Shown: positions 1 to 9,158 of the stretch, piece after piece
How the letters are laid out: each line of letters begins with the position of its first letter
Position numbering within the stretch: the stretch's first letter is position 1
Assembly: GCF_000614145.1 (NCBI RefSeq)
Contig: NZ_BAKK01000024.1
Location: 1 to 64,000, forward strand
DNA length: 64,000 nucleotides
From: Bacteroides faecichinchillae JCM 17102
GTDB lineage: Bacteria; Bacteroidota; Bacteroidia; Bacteroidales; Bacteroidaceae
Reading direction: 5' to 3'
Translations under genes and position numbers: made by a program
Notes under the pieces: generated by a model
The model's database searches: none
Told to the model about the DNA's origin: nothing
Seen by the model: only the letters and a program-made list of their open reading frames with translations

Positions 1-1
1 A

Positions 2-853
2 CAGATTGCCAGCGCGAAGATTCCGCTCTCACGCATGATTTCGCCACAGCTCTACTGGGTGATGTCGGACAGCGAGTTCACGCTCGACATCAACAACCCC
101 GAAGAACCGAAGATTCTCTGCGTGGGCAACAATCCCGACCGACAGAACATCTACGGGGCGGCCCTCGGCCTCTACAACTCCCGCATCGTGAAACTCATCA
201 ACAAGAAGGGGATGCTGAAATCGTCGGTCATCATCGACGAGCTGCCCACCATCTACTTCAAGGGACTGGACAACCTCATCGCCACGGCACGCAGCAACAA
301 GGTGGCGGTGTGTCTGGGCTTTCAGGATTTCTCGCAGCTGGTGCGTGACTATGGCGACAAGGAGGCAAAGGTGGTGATGAACACCGTCGGCAACATCTTC
401 TCCGGGCAGGTGGTGGGCGAGACCGCCAAGACGCTTTCGGAGCGTTTCGGCAAGGTGTTGCAGAAACGGCAGTCCATCTCCATCAACCGTCAGGACGTTT
501 CCACCTCCATCAACACACAGATGGACTCGCTCATTCCGCCCAGCAAGATTTCCGGCCTCACGCAGGGCATGTTCGTGGGTGCGGTCAGCGACAACTTCGA
601 TGAGCGCATCGAGCAGAAGATATTCCATGCGGAGATTGTGGTGGACAACGCAAAGGTCGCCGCCGAAACGAAGGCCTACAAGCCCATTCCCGTCATCACG
701 GACTTCACGGACGAGCACGGCAACGACTGCATGAAGGAGAAGGTGCAGGAAAACTACAACCGCATCAAGGACGAGGTGAAGCAGATTGTAAAGGACGAGC
801 TGGAGCGCATCGCCAGCGATGAAAGCCTGAAGCATCTGCTGCAAAGCAAGTAA
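2..853 (+). CDS. traG: TraG conjugation coupling ATPase, C-terminal part
   Basis: This is the 3' end of the TraG/VirD4-like ATPase of CTnDOT-type elements, which links the relaxosome to the mating channel at the inner membrane. The reading frame is open from base 2, so the N-terminal membrane segments and Walker A motif lie outside the window. A Walker B-like stretch (SSVIIDELPTIYF) is followed by a conserved ATPase core segment (ARSNKVAVCLGFQDFSQL). The charged C-terminal tail ends at a TAA stop. It runs rightward and converges on the leftward rteABC/abi block, as expected at the border between transfer and regulatory regions of such ICEs. The family assignment is firm. Confidence 0.93.
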   Translation, partial: QIASAKIPLSRMISPQLYWVMSDSEFTLDINNPEEPKILCVGNNPDRQNIYGAALGLYNSRIVKLINKKGMLKSSVIIDELPTIYFKGLDNLIATARSNKVAVCLGFQDFSQLVRDYGDKEAKVVMNTVGNIFSGQVVGETAKTLSERFGKVLQKRQSISINRQDVSTSINTQMDSLIPPSKISGLTQGMFVGAVSDNFDERIEQKIFHAEIVVDNAKVAAETKAYKPIPVITDFTDEHGNDCMKEKVQENYNRIKDEVKQIVKDELERIASDESLKHLLQSK

Positions 854-858
854 GAAAA

Positions 859-891
859 AGGCGGTAGTGGACAAAGATTCCGCTACCGCCT
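859..891 (-). terminator. Intrinsic terminator of the candidate RNA
   Basis: A 12-bp stem (AGGCGGTAGTGG at 859-870 against CCGCTACCGCCT at 880-891, one G-T pair) is followed on the minus strand by a T5 tract. On the plus strand no T tract follows, so it serves leftward transcription better than the end of traG. Confidence 0.65.
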
Positions 892-903
892 AAAATGAAG
901 AAC

Positions 904-942
904 GCCCTCCAAGTATGCTGCCTTGCGGCTCGCCTGGAGGGC
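904..942. terminator. Stem-loop with GNRA loop between traG and abi
   Basis: An 8-bp perfect stem (GCCCTCCA/TGGAGGGC) encloses an inner GCC-GCAA-GGC hairpin when read on the minus strand. On the plus strand it is followed by a T-rich stretch and could end the traG message. On the minus strand it would be the core fold of the candidate RNA. Confidence 0.45.
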
Positions 943-985
943 TTATTATCTTTTAGTTTTTGAAACTTTCTATGTTTTGACGGTG

Positions 986-993
986 CAAAGGTA
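986..993 (-). promoter_or_regulatory. Bacteroides -7 box driving the candidate RNA
   Basis: TACCTTTG on the minus strand matches the Bacteroides -7 consensus TAnnTTTG exactly. No clear -33 TTTG is visible. It lies in the gap just downstream of the abi stop codon, so it cannot serve abi itself. Confidence 0.45.
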
Positions 994-1035
994 CGGCTTT
1001 TTCTTGAAACCGCCATACTTTTTCTCCGTTATTTT

Positions 1036-1992
1036 TCAATCTTTCCACATTTTTTCCTCTTCCCAGCCTTTTGGAAAGCCCATTGAGTCAAGTGAAATGA
1101 CGTTTTTATACTCTTCGAGCAGTTCCTTCAACTTGGTTTTGAACTGGGAGGTCGGATTGGCCACCTGCAACATATAATTGATCATGCAGAAGAAGTAGTA
1201 GTTCTTGCTCCTCTTTGCCGTGTCCGGGTTGCTTATCCATACCAGACGTTTTGAAAACGATAGTTTCTCTGGGACGATATTCAGGTCACGGTTCCACAGG
1301 CGTGAATGGTGGGCGCAGATATTACGCACATAGTTCATCGTGTGCAACCACGAGCAGAAGGTCTTGGGAGGCAGGGCAAAATAGGAGGCGATGCCGTTGA
1401 TGTCGGCACGGTTCTTCAAGCCTGTGCATATCTTCGACAGGTGGTTGAAGTACATGATCTCCACACTCATCCATGAAGGTGGATTCTCCGGCGTGTCGTA
1501 TTTGTTGTGGTAATGCTGGATAAACACCTCTGCCCTGTTGCTGTGCAACTGCTCCTTGATATGGCTTTGAATTTCCCGATATACGTCAATGGTGATTTTC
1601 CTGCCGTCCCTCAACGTAACTTCTCTCGGAGGAATGAAGATATGGGCATTGTCTTGCCAATGCGAACCATACTTATGGCTGAGCTGATAAATAATCTGCG
1701 TGCGGATGGCCACCTCCAGCCGTTCTATGGCATCAAATACCAACAGGCGCAGTTTGCGGTCGAACACATACAGGTCGTAAATGTCATCCCACGTCGTACC
1801 TTCCTTGAAGGTATCAATAATAATACCGTTCTCCTTTTTCTTGTATGGCAGCATGTACGCACTGAGACGATAGTAACTGATATTGGCGAGATGCCTTTCG
1901 GCACGCTTCCTGTCAGTTACTATCAGACCTCGCGAAATCAGCAGTTCCACCTGCTTTTCATAGGTCAGTGGCGGTTTGTTGAATATTTCCAT
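1036..1992 (-). CDS. Abi_2 family (AbiD/AbiF-like) HEPN abortive-infection protein
   Basis: This 318-residue protein has full length for the Abi_2 family (AbiD/AbiF), which blocks phage growth by damaging the host cell. Visible hallmarks are the N-terminal YEKQVELLISRGLIV segment, the conserved YYRLSAYMLP motif near residue 40, and a C-terminal RNICAHHSRLWNR block. The last carries the R-x4-H signature of HEPN ribonucleases (Arg-Asn-Ile-Cys-Ala-His). The likely activity is RNA cleavage, held in check by a partner. The gene has its own -7 box and is flanked downstream by the candidate RNA. It sits between traG and rteC, a typical cargo position for defence genes on ICEs. Family assignment is firm; mechanism is inferred. 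Confidence 0.9.
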   Translation of the reverse strand: MEIFNKPPLTYEKQVELLISRGLIVTDRKRAERHLANISYYRLSAYMLPYKKKENGIIIDTFKEGTTWDDIYDLYVFDRKLRLLVFDAIERLEVAIRTQIIYQLSHKYGSHWQDNAHIFIPPREVTLRDGRKITIDVYREIQSHIKEQLHSNRAEVFIQHYHNKYDTPENPPSWMSVEIMYFNHLSKICTGLKNRADINGIASYFALPPKTFCSWLHTMNYVRNICAHHSRLWNRDLNIVPEKLSFSKRLVWISNPDTAKRSKNYYFFCMINYMLQVANPTSQFKTKLKELLEEYKNVISLDSMGFPKGWEEEKMWKD

Positions 1993-2017
1993 ACAGCGAT
2001 GAATGCAAAAATTTCTG

Positions 2018-2025
2018 CAAAGGTA
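2018..2025 (-). promoter_or_regulatory. -7 box upstream of abi
   Basis: TACCTTTG on the minus strand is a perfect TAnnTTTG box about 25 bases before the abi start codon. It implies that abi is transcribed independently of rteC. The extended core GTACCTTTGC is identical to that of the candidate RNA promoter. Confidence 0.5.
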
Positions 2026-2117
2026 CTACATTTTCTTGTATTTCAGGACTTTTTGCTATTCATATTTTACAATATGGACAATATTTCCGTGCATTTTTAT
2101 CCCATGAGCAGTCCCGT

Positions 2118-2747
2118 TTACCGCCTCATCCGCTCCAATTCCTCATCCCGTCGAATCTTCTCATTGAGTTTCTTCTGCATCTTGTCGATGAAATAGGTAC
2201 GGCTGGGATTCTTGCGCAGTTTGATGGCAGAATAGTAGCGGTAGCACTCCTTGGTGTCGAGCCCGAAGAACTCGTAGAGGGCAGGGGCGAGCACCTTCAG
2301 AGGGGTCTCTCCGTTGTCAATGCAGCCCATCTCGCTCAGCCCGTAAATCAGTTCCACGAGGTCGAGGGTGTTGCCCGTCCATTGCAGGGACTTTGGCGTT
2401 TCGCTTTTGGCGGCAGTAATATTGGTTGGATGGATGTTGGATATCAGTGGTGGCACTTCGGTGTGGTGTTGGCTGGCGAGCTGCATCATCTTGCGGATGA
2501 AGGCAATCGCCTTCTTGGCATGGATGCGCATCTCTTCCTCAACGATGTCTATCAGGAAGCGCAGTTCTATCTCGGCGAATGCCAGAGCGACATGTACGTT
2601 GTCCACCGCACGCCTGCCCATGCAGCACTCGATGATGTGTTCCACGAAATCATGGTATGCCTGGTGGATACATGCGCTTGCCAGCTCCGTTTCCCCGTTG
2701 AGTATTCCGAAGAAATCTGTCTTTGTCAGTATGGAGTATTCTTTCAT
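2118..2747 (-). CDS. rteC: RteC, regulator of ICE excision
   Basis: This 209-residue protein is RteC, which in CTnDOT activates the excision operon (xis2c-xis2d-orf3-exc). Characteristic segments are the N-terminal FVEHIIECCMGRRAVDNVH region, the LVELIYGLSEMGCIDNG helices and the basic C-terminal region (ECYRYYSAIKLRKNPSRTYF) that resembles a winged-helix DNA-binding domain. It follows rteB on the same strand but is separated by a terminator and a 220-base regulatory gap. This matches the known arrangement in which RteB activates a separate rteC promoter. Its expected target, the excision promoter, lies near 57.2 kb in this window. Confidence 0.92.
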   Translation of the reverse strand: MKEYSILTKTDFFGILNGETELASACIHQAYHDFVEHIIECCMGRRAVDNVHVALAFAEIELRFLIDIVEEEMRIHAKKAIAFIRKMMQLASQHHTEVPPLISNIHPTNITAAKSETPKSLQWTGNTLDLVELIYGLSEMGCIDNGETPLKVLAPALYEFFGLDTKECYRYYSAIKLRKNPSRTYFIDKMQKKLNEKIRRDEELERMRR

Positions 2748-2765
2748 GCTGTTTGTTGTTATGAG

Positions 2766-2822
2766 TTTGACACTTGATTGTTTACGTGATCACACTCTAT
2801 ATTGTGTCAAATCAAGTGCCAA
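2766..2822. promoter_or_regulatory. Interleaved inverted repeats upstream of rteC
   Basis: TTGACACTTGATT (2767-2779) is mirrored by AATCAAGTGCCAA (2810-2822) with one mismatch. TTTGACAC (2766-2773) is also mirrored perfectly by GTGTCAAA (2804-2811). The block lies just upstream of the rteC start, where RteB is expected to bind. It is a good candidate RteB operator and rteC promoter region. Confidence 0.5.
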
Positions 2823-2906
2823 TGGATGCCAAATGCTGACATAGCGAGCATAACCAACTGATTATCATCAATAAATAAAAATCATCATTTCCGAAGTGAA
2901 CAAAAA

Positions 2907-2951
2907 GAGGTGTAAGGTTTCCTTACATTCCGTAAGTTGGCCTTACACCTC
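2907..2951 (-). terminator. Terminator after rteAB
   Basis: An 11-bp perfect inverted repeat, GAGGTGTAAGG (2907-2917) and CCTTACACCTC (2941-2951), starts 23 bases after the rteB stop. On the minus strand it is followed by T5. An inner CTTAC/GTAAG repeat extends the hairpin. Confidence 0.7.
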
Positions 2952-2973
2952 CCGTATTACATTTCTCACCATT

Positions 2974-4359
2974 TTAGAGCTTTCCCAAGTCGTACTTTTC
3001 TATCTTCTCATAGAGCGTCGGACGGCTGATGCCCAGCAGTTCCGCCGCTTTGCTCTTGTTCCATCTTGCCCGTTCCAAAGCCGCCAAGATGCGCTGACGC
3101 TCCTCCCAACCGTTCTTCAACGTCAAGGGATTGTTCTGGTTCTTCAAGGACACGTCCAGTTCCAGCAAATCGGGGGTGATTTCTCCACCATCCGCCATCA
3201 GCACGGCTTTCCTGATACAGTTGCGCAACTCACGCACATTGCCCGGCCAACTGTAGGATAGCAACAGCCTTTTGGTCTCTTCCGTAAAACCGCCTGCCTC
3301 GCATTCCGTCTCCTCGTGGAAGGATTCCTTGAAGAACTCCGCCAGAGGCAGAATGTCATCGGGACAATCACGCAAGGGCGGCAGGTGGATGTCAAACTCA
3401 TTCAGACGATAATACAAATCCTGACGGAAAGGACCTTCCTCTATCGCCTTCTTCAAGTCCTCATTGGTGGCAGCAATGACACGCACGTTGCAGTGCTCAT
3501 CACGCTCGCTACCCACGGGACGGTAGGTCTGCTCCTGCAAGGCACGCAGCAACATCACTTGCGCCTCCATGGACAGATTGCCTATCTCGTCCAGAAAGAG
3601 CGTACCGCCATTGGCCTGACCGAAGAAGCCGACCTTGTCCTCTGTGGCTCCCGTAAACGCTCCCCTCTTGTGTCCGAACAGGGCGGATGCCGACAACTCC
3701 TTGGGGAGGGTTCCACAATCCACAGCGATGAATGGCTTGGAAGAACGGTTGCCGTGCTCATGGATGGCCTGCGCCACATGCTCCTTTCCACTGCCATTCT
3801 CACCCGTTATCAGCACGCTGATGGAAATGGCTGAAACCATCTTCACCTTCTTCATCATGACCGTATAGGCATGGCTGTTGCGTTTGTAGATGACCGCCTT
3901 CCTGCGTTTCGTCTCGCCAATGGCATCTTGTATGGTTTTGAGCAGGCTATGCTCGTCTATCATTTTCTTGGGCAGATAGTCTTTCGCTCCCAGCTTCATC
4001 GCCTTCACCGCCGATGTCACATCCTCATTCTGTGTCATCACGATATAGGGAATGGCGATTCCACGCTTACGCATCCATGCCAGAATCTCCACACCGTCAC
4101 CATCCGGCAGACGGATGTCTGCCAGCACGCATACATACGTATTCTCGCCGCCCAGCATCTTCTTGGCAGAGGCACTATGGCAAGCAGTCTCTACCTCATA
4201 TCCGTGGGGACGCAGCCAGTTGCCCAGATAGCGGGCGTATGGGGCATTGTCCTCAATAATCAGTATCTTACCTTTGGCATCTGTCTTCCTCCTTCGTGTC
4301 TCGGCATAATCCAAGCAAGCTTGGCTTCTACTCTCGGCTTGACGTCGGTTCTTCTCCAT
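2974..4359 (-). CDS. rteB: RteB sigma-54-type response regulator
   Basis: RteB (461 residues) is the response regulator of the RteA/RteB pair and activates rteC in CTnDOT-type elements. An N-terminal receiver domain carries the acidic residues and phospho-acceptor Asp (LADIRLPDGDG, near residue 80). A central AAA+ domain has Walker A (GENGSGKEHV), the sigma-54-contacting GAFTGA loop and Walker B (GGTLFLDEIG). A Fis-type helix-turn-helix closes the protein (NKSKAAELLGISRPTLYEKI). Its start codon overlaps the 3' end of rteA by 32 bases, which indicates translational coupling. The gene appears intact. Confidence 0.95.
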   Translation of the reverse strand: MEKNRRQAESRSQACLDYAETRRRKTDAKGKILIIEDNAPYARYLGNWLRPHGYEVETACHSASAKKMLGGENTYVCVLADIRLPDGDGVEILAWMRKRGIAIPYIVMTQNEDVTSAVKAMKLGAKDYLPKKMIDEHSLLKTIQDAIGETKRRKAVIYKRNSHAYTVMMKKVKMVSAISISVLITGENGSGKEHVAQAIHEHGNRSSKPFIAVDCGTLPKELSASALFGHKRGAFTGATEDKVGFFGQANGGTLFLDEIGNLSMEAQVMLLRALQEQTYRPVGSERDEHCNVRVIAATNEDLKKAIEEGPFRQDLYYRLNEFDIHLPPLRDCPDDILPLAEFFKESFHEETECEAGGFTEETKRLLLSYSWPGNVRELRNCIRKAVLMADGGEITPDLLELDVSLKNQNNPLTLKNGWEERQRILAALERARWNKSKAAELLGISRPTLYEKIEKYDLGKL

Positions 4360-6702
4360 ATGCCTCCTCCTTTCTGCCAGCCAGCTCTGCCAGTCTTTTA
4401 CCCTGCACTTGTATCTTGTCTGTCACTTTCTCGATTTCTGTCCATTCAGCATCCTCCCTCTTATAAATTCTTCTCAATTCCAGCAGACAATCGTCAATCC
4501 TCAGCATCGTCCAAACCGGTAACAGATGATGTACCATATCAGTCAAGGCATCCATGTCCTGCCTTCGCACGATGTCCGCAAGGACTTCCATGTCCCTTTG
4601 GGTCTGTTTGCGCAAGATGTGCAACATTTCCTTTCCGTCTTCTTCTTTTACCAATAATGGAGAGAAGTCAATCTCATCGGTTTCCTCCTCATGACCGTTT
4701 CGCTCTTTTCCTCTTTCCAATGCTGCATTTACTGCGGCGTAGAGTTCCTCCCTTGCGAAAGGCTTGTACAGGCAGCCGTCAAATCCGGCTTCCATCAGTT
4801 CCTCTTTCTTTCGGGGCACATGGGCGGTAATGACCAGAACGGGGACTTCCTTAGAATTGCCCACATTGGAATTCCTCAGCAGTTCCAGCAGCTCGTAACC
4901 GTTCATGCCGGGCATCCTGATGTCCGTCAGCAGCAGGTCGTAATGTCCCTCACGCAATCGCTCTACCATCTCAGATGGATTTCTGCAAATGTCGCAATGC
5001 ACACCGGCATACTCCATCTGTTGCTGGATAAGGTTCAGTATCACCTTGTCATCATCCACGGCAATGACACGCAGGTTTTTCGGCAAGTCCGTTGTTCTCA
5101 ACTCCGGTATGTCTTCCTTGATCCCGCTTGCTGACGGAAGCGGCAATGTAATCCTGAATGTGGTTCCCTCACCTTTTTTGCTGTCCACTTCAAGTTGTCC
5201 GCCAAGCATTTCGGTCAGTTCCTTCGTGATGTTAAGTCCCAGCCCGAATCCTTCCTGAACGTCAGCATTTGCCAATCGTGCAAAAGGCTCAAAAGCACGC
5301 TTCTTTTCTTCGTCGGTCATTCCGGGTCCCGTATCGCCGACTTCCATAGTCATCATACCGTCCTCAAATCTCACAGACAAGGTGACACACCCCTCATCGG
5401 TAAACTTGATGGCATTGGACAGAAGGTTCTGCCCGATTTGCAGGATACGTTCCCGGTCGCCTGAAACGACGGCCAATCCGTCGCCCACATATTCCGTATG
5501 CAGGGAAAGTCCCTTTTCTTCTGCGGCAACAGAAAAGAGTCCTCCCAATGTCCGTTCGATAGATTGCGGAGAGAACAATACCGGATTGACCCTGACTTTC
5601 CCAGCCGTCAGCCGATAATAGGAAAGCAGTGTATTGAGCAGGCTCTGCATCCGTTCCCCAGCTTGTTGTATATTCTGTTTTATTTGGTTGACCTCGCCTT
5701 CACACGATATATCCGGCAACAGTTCCGCATATCCCATTACGGCAGACAAGGGAGAACGCAACTCGTGACTCATGGTCATCATGCACCTTTCCTTCTGTTC
5801 CAGCATTTCCTGTTTTTCCTCGTTCAGGACTATCAGCTTCAGTCTTTCCCTATAACGCCTGCGAATGTCCCTATGGATAATACTGTAAAGCACAAAACTG
5901 AGCAGCATCCCGAACAAGGTCAATCCTGCGATATAGGAGAACGAATGCCGGCGCATGGAAAGCATCTCTTCCATTTCTGCGACACGCTGTTCGGTGGATG
6001 CCTGCTGGAACTCGTGCATCAGTCGGGCGAAATTCTTGTTCAGGTACTCGTTACGGAGGCGTAGACTGTCCGTCTGCATTTCCATCCGAGAACGTAAGCT
6101 CTCATTCCTTTCGCTGATTTCTTCCCTTAATTTTGTCAGTCTGCCAACGGCTTGTGTCCTCGACTCCGCTGCTTGTTCAACGGGCTCCTGCTTCCTGTTC
6201 TTTTTCTTGAAGAGGCGTCCTATCCACGAGCCTTTCTTCTGTTCCGAATCCTTTTTCAATTCCCGTATGGCTTTTTGCTCAACGAGGGTCATTTCCCGAA
6301 TCTGGCACTCTATAAGGCTGTCTGTATGGGCAAGGTCTTTGAAAGTCCCCATCAGGCAGAGCACCTGCAGGCTTTTTTCGGCCAGTATGGATTTGGCCGA
6401 GTCAATACGTTCCAATTGTTTCTCTTCCGGATAAAGCCGTTTCAGGGAATCAAGCATCTGTTGTGCGGCAAGGTTCTTCCTTTCATATTCCTCATATCCT
6501 TCCTTGTCTGCCGTAAAGGTATGCAGTTCAAACATGGCGAGGTCGAACATTGTTTCAAACGTCCTGTTTGCCTGTTTCCAACGTTCCGCCGTCTGTTCTT
6601 CTTCCTGTACGGCACACTCTATGTTGCGATATTCTATATAGACAAGGGCTGCCGCAGTCAGCACCAGCCCTATCAACAAAAATACCCCACAAAGATCTTC
6701 AT
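4328..6702 (-). CDS. rteA: RteA hybrid sensor kinase (start out of frame here)
   Basis: RteA is the membrane sensor kinase of the RteAB system. Numbering from a TTG at 6679, it shows an N-terminal membrane segment, a periplasmic helical domain, a second membrane segment near residue 250, a HisKA box with the phospho-accepting His (MSHELRSPLSAV, near 305), an ATPase domain, a receiver domain (LLTDIRMPGMNG) and an HPt-like C-terminus (MVHHLLPVW). The natural start is probably the ATG at 6702, encoding MKIFVGYF. It is one base out of frame with the rest, and adding one base to the A5 run at 6678-6682 restores a continuous protein. tetQ, which precedes rteA in CTnDOT, is absent. Confidence 0.9.
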
Positions 6703-6719
6703 GTACAACCTTTGTGGGG
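6685..6719 (-). promoter_or_regulatory. Hairpin around the rteA start codon
   Basis: CCCCACAAAG (6685-6694) and CTTTGTGGGG (6710-6719) form a perfect 10-bp stem with the probable rteA ATG (6700-6702) in the 15-base loop. Such a leader could control access to the start. The tetQ-rteAB message of CTnDOT is known to use translational attenuation upstream of tetQ; whether this hairpin is related is not clear. Confidence 0.45.
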
Positions 6720-6773
6720 GCTTGTGGTCATATTTTATCTTCATCTATGTCTTTCCCTTTCAATTTTGGGCTG

Positions 6774-6781
6774 CAAAGTTA
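6774..6781 (-). promoter_or_regulatory. -7 box for rteA
   Basis: TAACTTTG on the minus strand is a perfect Bacteroides -7 box about 70 bases upstream of the rteA start. No exact -33 TTTG is present; the nearest candidate is GTTTC. With tetQ missing, this is the likely direct promoter of rteAB. Confidence 0.5.
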
Positions 6782-6898
6782 CTTATTTTTTTGCTTTTGA
6801 AACATATATTTATAGTATAAACCTCCCCAAAAATATCAAAATCGAATATTTTCTTCCAATTCAGTGTTTTATCTACGTTGTTTTGGCAGGCATACATG

Positions 6899-7084
6899 TC
6901 ATTTCTCTGTTTCATCACATGCACGCCTGATTTCGTAAACCATCCACAGGACAAACACACTTTCAATGGCAACAAAAATCACGGCAGCTGTCACTCCCCA
7001 CCAATGGGCTATGAGCATCACCATGACTACCTCTATGCACAGAGCAACGAGGATAGTAAAAGCTAAAGACAAGATTCTATTCAT
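6899..7084 (-). CDS. Small two-helix membrane protein after glmS
   Basis: A 61-residue protein with two hydrophobic segments (about residues 5-28 and 31-50) and a charged tail (YEIRRACDETEK). Its ATG overlaps the glmS stop codon in an ATGA arrangement, which indicates translational coupling. I do not recognise the family. It would sit in the inner membrane, and its role beside glmS is unknown. Confidence 0.6.
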   Translation of the reverse strand: MNRILSLAFTILVALCIEVVMVMLIAHWWGVTAAVIFVAIESVFVLWMVYEIRRACDETEK

Positions 7085-8926
7085 TCTACGGTAACTGATT
7101 TGGCAAGGTTTCTTGGCTGGTCAACATTCCTGTCCTTATTGATGGCAATGTAGTAGGCCAGCAACTGCAAGGGGACGGAAACAACGAGAGGGGTAAGACA
7201 TTCGGGCACGTCGGGCACTTCAAGGCAATGGTCGGCGATCTCCTTTATCGCATCGTTGCCCTTGGTGATGATGGCGACCACCGTACCGCCACGAGCCTTC
7301 ACCTGTCTAACATTACTGATGATCTTGTCATACAGCGAGTCGGTGGGAGCGATGACCACGGTGGGCATCTCGCTATCCACAAGAGCAATCGGCCCATGCT
7401 TCATTTCCGCAGCGGGATAACCCTCCGCATGGATATAGGATATCTCCTTCAGCTTCAGTGCACCTTCAAGAGCGGTGGGGTAGTTGTAGCCTCGGCCGAG
7501 ATAGAGGAAGTTGCGAGCGTAGGTGTATATCTTCGAGAGGTTCTTGATTTGGTCATCAAGCCTCAACACCTCTTTTATATAGATGGGCATGTTCTTCAGT
7601 TCCTGTGCAATCCGCTCTACGGTTGCCTCTTCCACCGTGCCACGCATCTGCCCCACGCAGAGGGCAAGCAGCGTCAGCACCGTCACCTGTCCCGTAAACG
7701 CCTTCGTGGAAGCCACTCCTATCTCAGGTCCCACATGGATGTAAGTCCCGGAGTCAGTGCTTCTTGGTATAGAGGCACCCACCACGTTGCAGATACCATA
7801 GACAAAAGCCCCCTTGCTCCTCGCCAACTGTATGGCGGCGAGCGTGTCTGCCGTCTCACCCGACTGTGAGATGGCTATCACCACATCGTCTTTCGTGATA
7901 AACGGACTGCTGTAGCGGAATTCTGAGGCATATTCCACCTCCACCGAAATCCCGCACATCTCCTGTATCACGCGCTTGCCTATCAGGCGGCGTGCCACGA
8001 AGTGCCGCAAGCCACAATCACAATGCGGTTGGCGTGCACGAACCGTTCCTTGTTCTCGATGACGCCCGACAGCACTATCCTACGGCAGTCATCGGTGATA
8101 CGCCCGCGTATGCAGTCAGTCAGCGTTTCGGGCTGCTCGAATATCTCCTTCAACATGAAAGTATCATATCCGCCTTTCTTCAACTGTTCCACACTCATCC
8201 TCAGCGTCTTGATGTCGAGCTTCGAGGGACTTCCGTCGGTTAGCGACTCTATCTCCACCGTCCTGCACGTTTGACCAAGGCTATCTCATTGTCCTTCAAA
8301 TACACCACCTTGTCGGTATATCCCACTATCGGCGTGGCATCCGAAGCGATAAAGGTTTCTCCTTTGCCAATGCCGATGACAAGCGGGCTGCTCTTCCTTG
8401 CAGCAACAAGCATGTCGGGCTTGCCTTTCTCCATTACTGCGATGGCGTATGCTCCCTCCACCTGTCTCAATGCTTCTTTTACGGCATCAAAAAGAGTGCA
8501 ACCGTTGGTTTGTTTCACATAGTCGATCAGCTGTACCAACACATCCGTGTCCGTCTCACTGACAAACTTGTAACCGTGCTGTTCAATGGCTTTCTTCAAA
8601 ACGGCGTAGTTCTCGATGGTGCCGTTATGTACCAAGGCAATGGCCTTACTTTGCGAAACATGGGGATGGGCGTTGACATCATTAGGTTCGCCATGCGTCG
8701 CCCAACGGGTATGGGCGATGCCGATTGTCCCCTCAATATCTTTTCCTGCCACACTCGCTTCCAAGTCTGCGACCTTTCCCCTTGACTTGTACACGCTCAT
8801 CGAGCCGTCCGCTCTTCCTAAGGCTATCCCTGCACTGTCATAACCCCTATATTCCAATCGGTGGAGTCCCTGTATCAAAACATCATAGGCATCCCTTTTG
8901 CCTATATATCCTACTATTCCGCACAT
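7081..8926 (-). CDS. glmS: GlmS glucosamine-6-phosphate synthase, two frameshifts
   Basis: GlmS converts fructose-6-phosphate and glutamine to glucosamine-6-phosphate, the entry to UDP-GlcNAc for wall and capsule. The N-terminal glutaminase domain begins MCGIVGYIG, with catalytic Cys2. Two SIS domains follow (CGTSWHAA, ISQSGETADTLAA), and the protein ends in LAKSVTVE. The combined length of about 614 residues is normal for the family. The frame breaks twice by one missing base: near 8265, after ALVKR, and near 7988, after CGTSWHAA. Restoring one base at each site gives a continuous protein. A glmS copy between rteA and a capsule operon looks like cargo feeding amino-sugar supply. No ribozyme is expected in this phylum and none is seen. 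Confidence 0.9.
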
Positions 8927-8965
8927 TTTTCTTGATTTTGGCGTTCATACTAAAATTTGATTTTT

Positions 8966-9016
8966 AAATAAAAAGGAGAGAATAGACATCTGCATAAGTA
9001 TGTCCTATCCACTCCT
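8966..9016 (-). terminator. Terminator at the end of the capsule operon
   Basis: AGGAGAGAATAGACAT (8974-8989) pairs imperfectly with the segment at 9000-9016. On the minus strand the hairpin is followed by a T5 tract and further T/A. It would stop transcription arriving from the capsule side before glmS. Confidence 0.6.
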
Positions 9017-9158
9017 GAGAAATGGGATTATTTCAGATTCTATAATCTGAGTAATTCTAATATGGAAGTTTGCGTAAATTAGAGTCTATGAAATATTTGT
9101 TGTGATGGGCTTATAATGAAGCTGTTGTATGTTAATGTTTGCAATCAGTTTGTTTGTG

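Larger units (their letters stand above)
855..979 (-). ncRNA. Candidate structured RNA next to the Abi_2 gene
   Basis: A leftward transcript is suggested by a perfect -7 box (TACCTTTG) at 986-993 on the minus strand. About 10 bases downstream it would begin an RNA with two strong hairpins. The first pairs GCCCTCCA (935-942) with TGGAGGGC (904-911) and encloses a smaller hairpin with a GCAA (GNRA-type) tetraloop. The second is an intrinsic terminator (859-891). No meaningful reading frame is present. The interval lies just downstream of the Abi_2 gene, and both carry the same promoter core, GTACCTTTGC. HEPN Abi proteins of this family have been reported to work with small non-coding RNAs, so an antitoxin or guide-like RNA is plausible. 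Expression is not shown. Confidence 0.5.

Noticed and set aside
7981..8010. Programmed ribosomal frameshifting in glmS and other genes
   Set aside because: The breaks are scattered over many unrelated genes and lie in ordinary short homopolymers without slippery heptamers plus downstream structure. Consensus error is simpler.
4328..8926. tetQ or another ribosome-protection gene near rteA
   Set aside because: Both strands from 6,680 to 7,084 were read. Only a promoter, a hairpin and a small membrane protein are present.
8927..9016. A glmS ribozyme or leader switch
   Set aside because: The hairpin here ends in a T tract facing glmS and behaves as a terminator for the capsule side. glmS ribozymes belong mainly to Gram-positive bacteria and no such core was seen.
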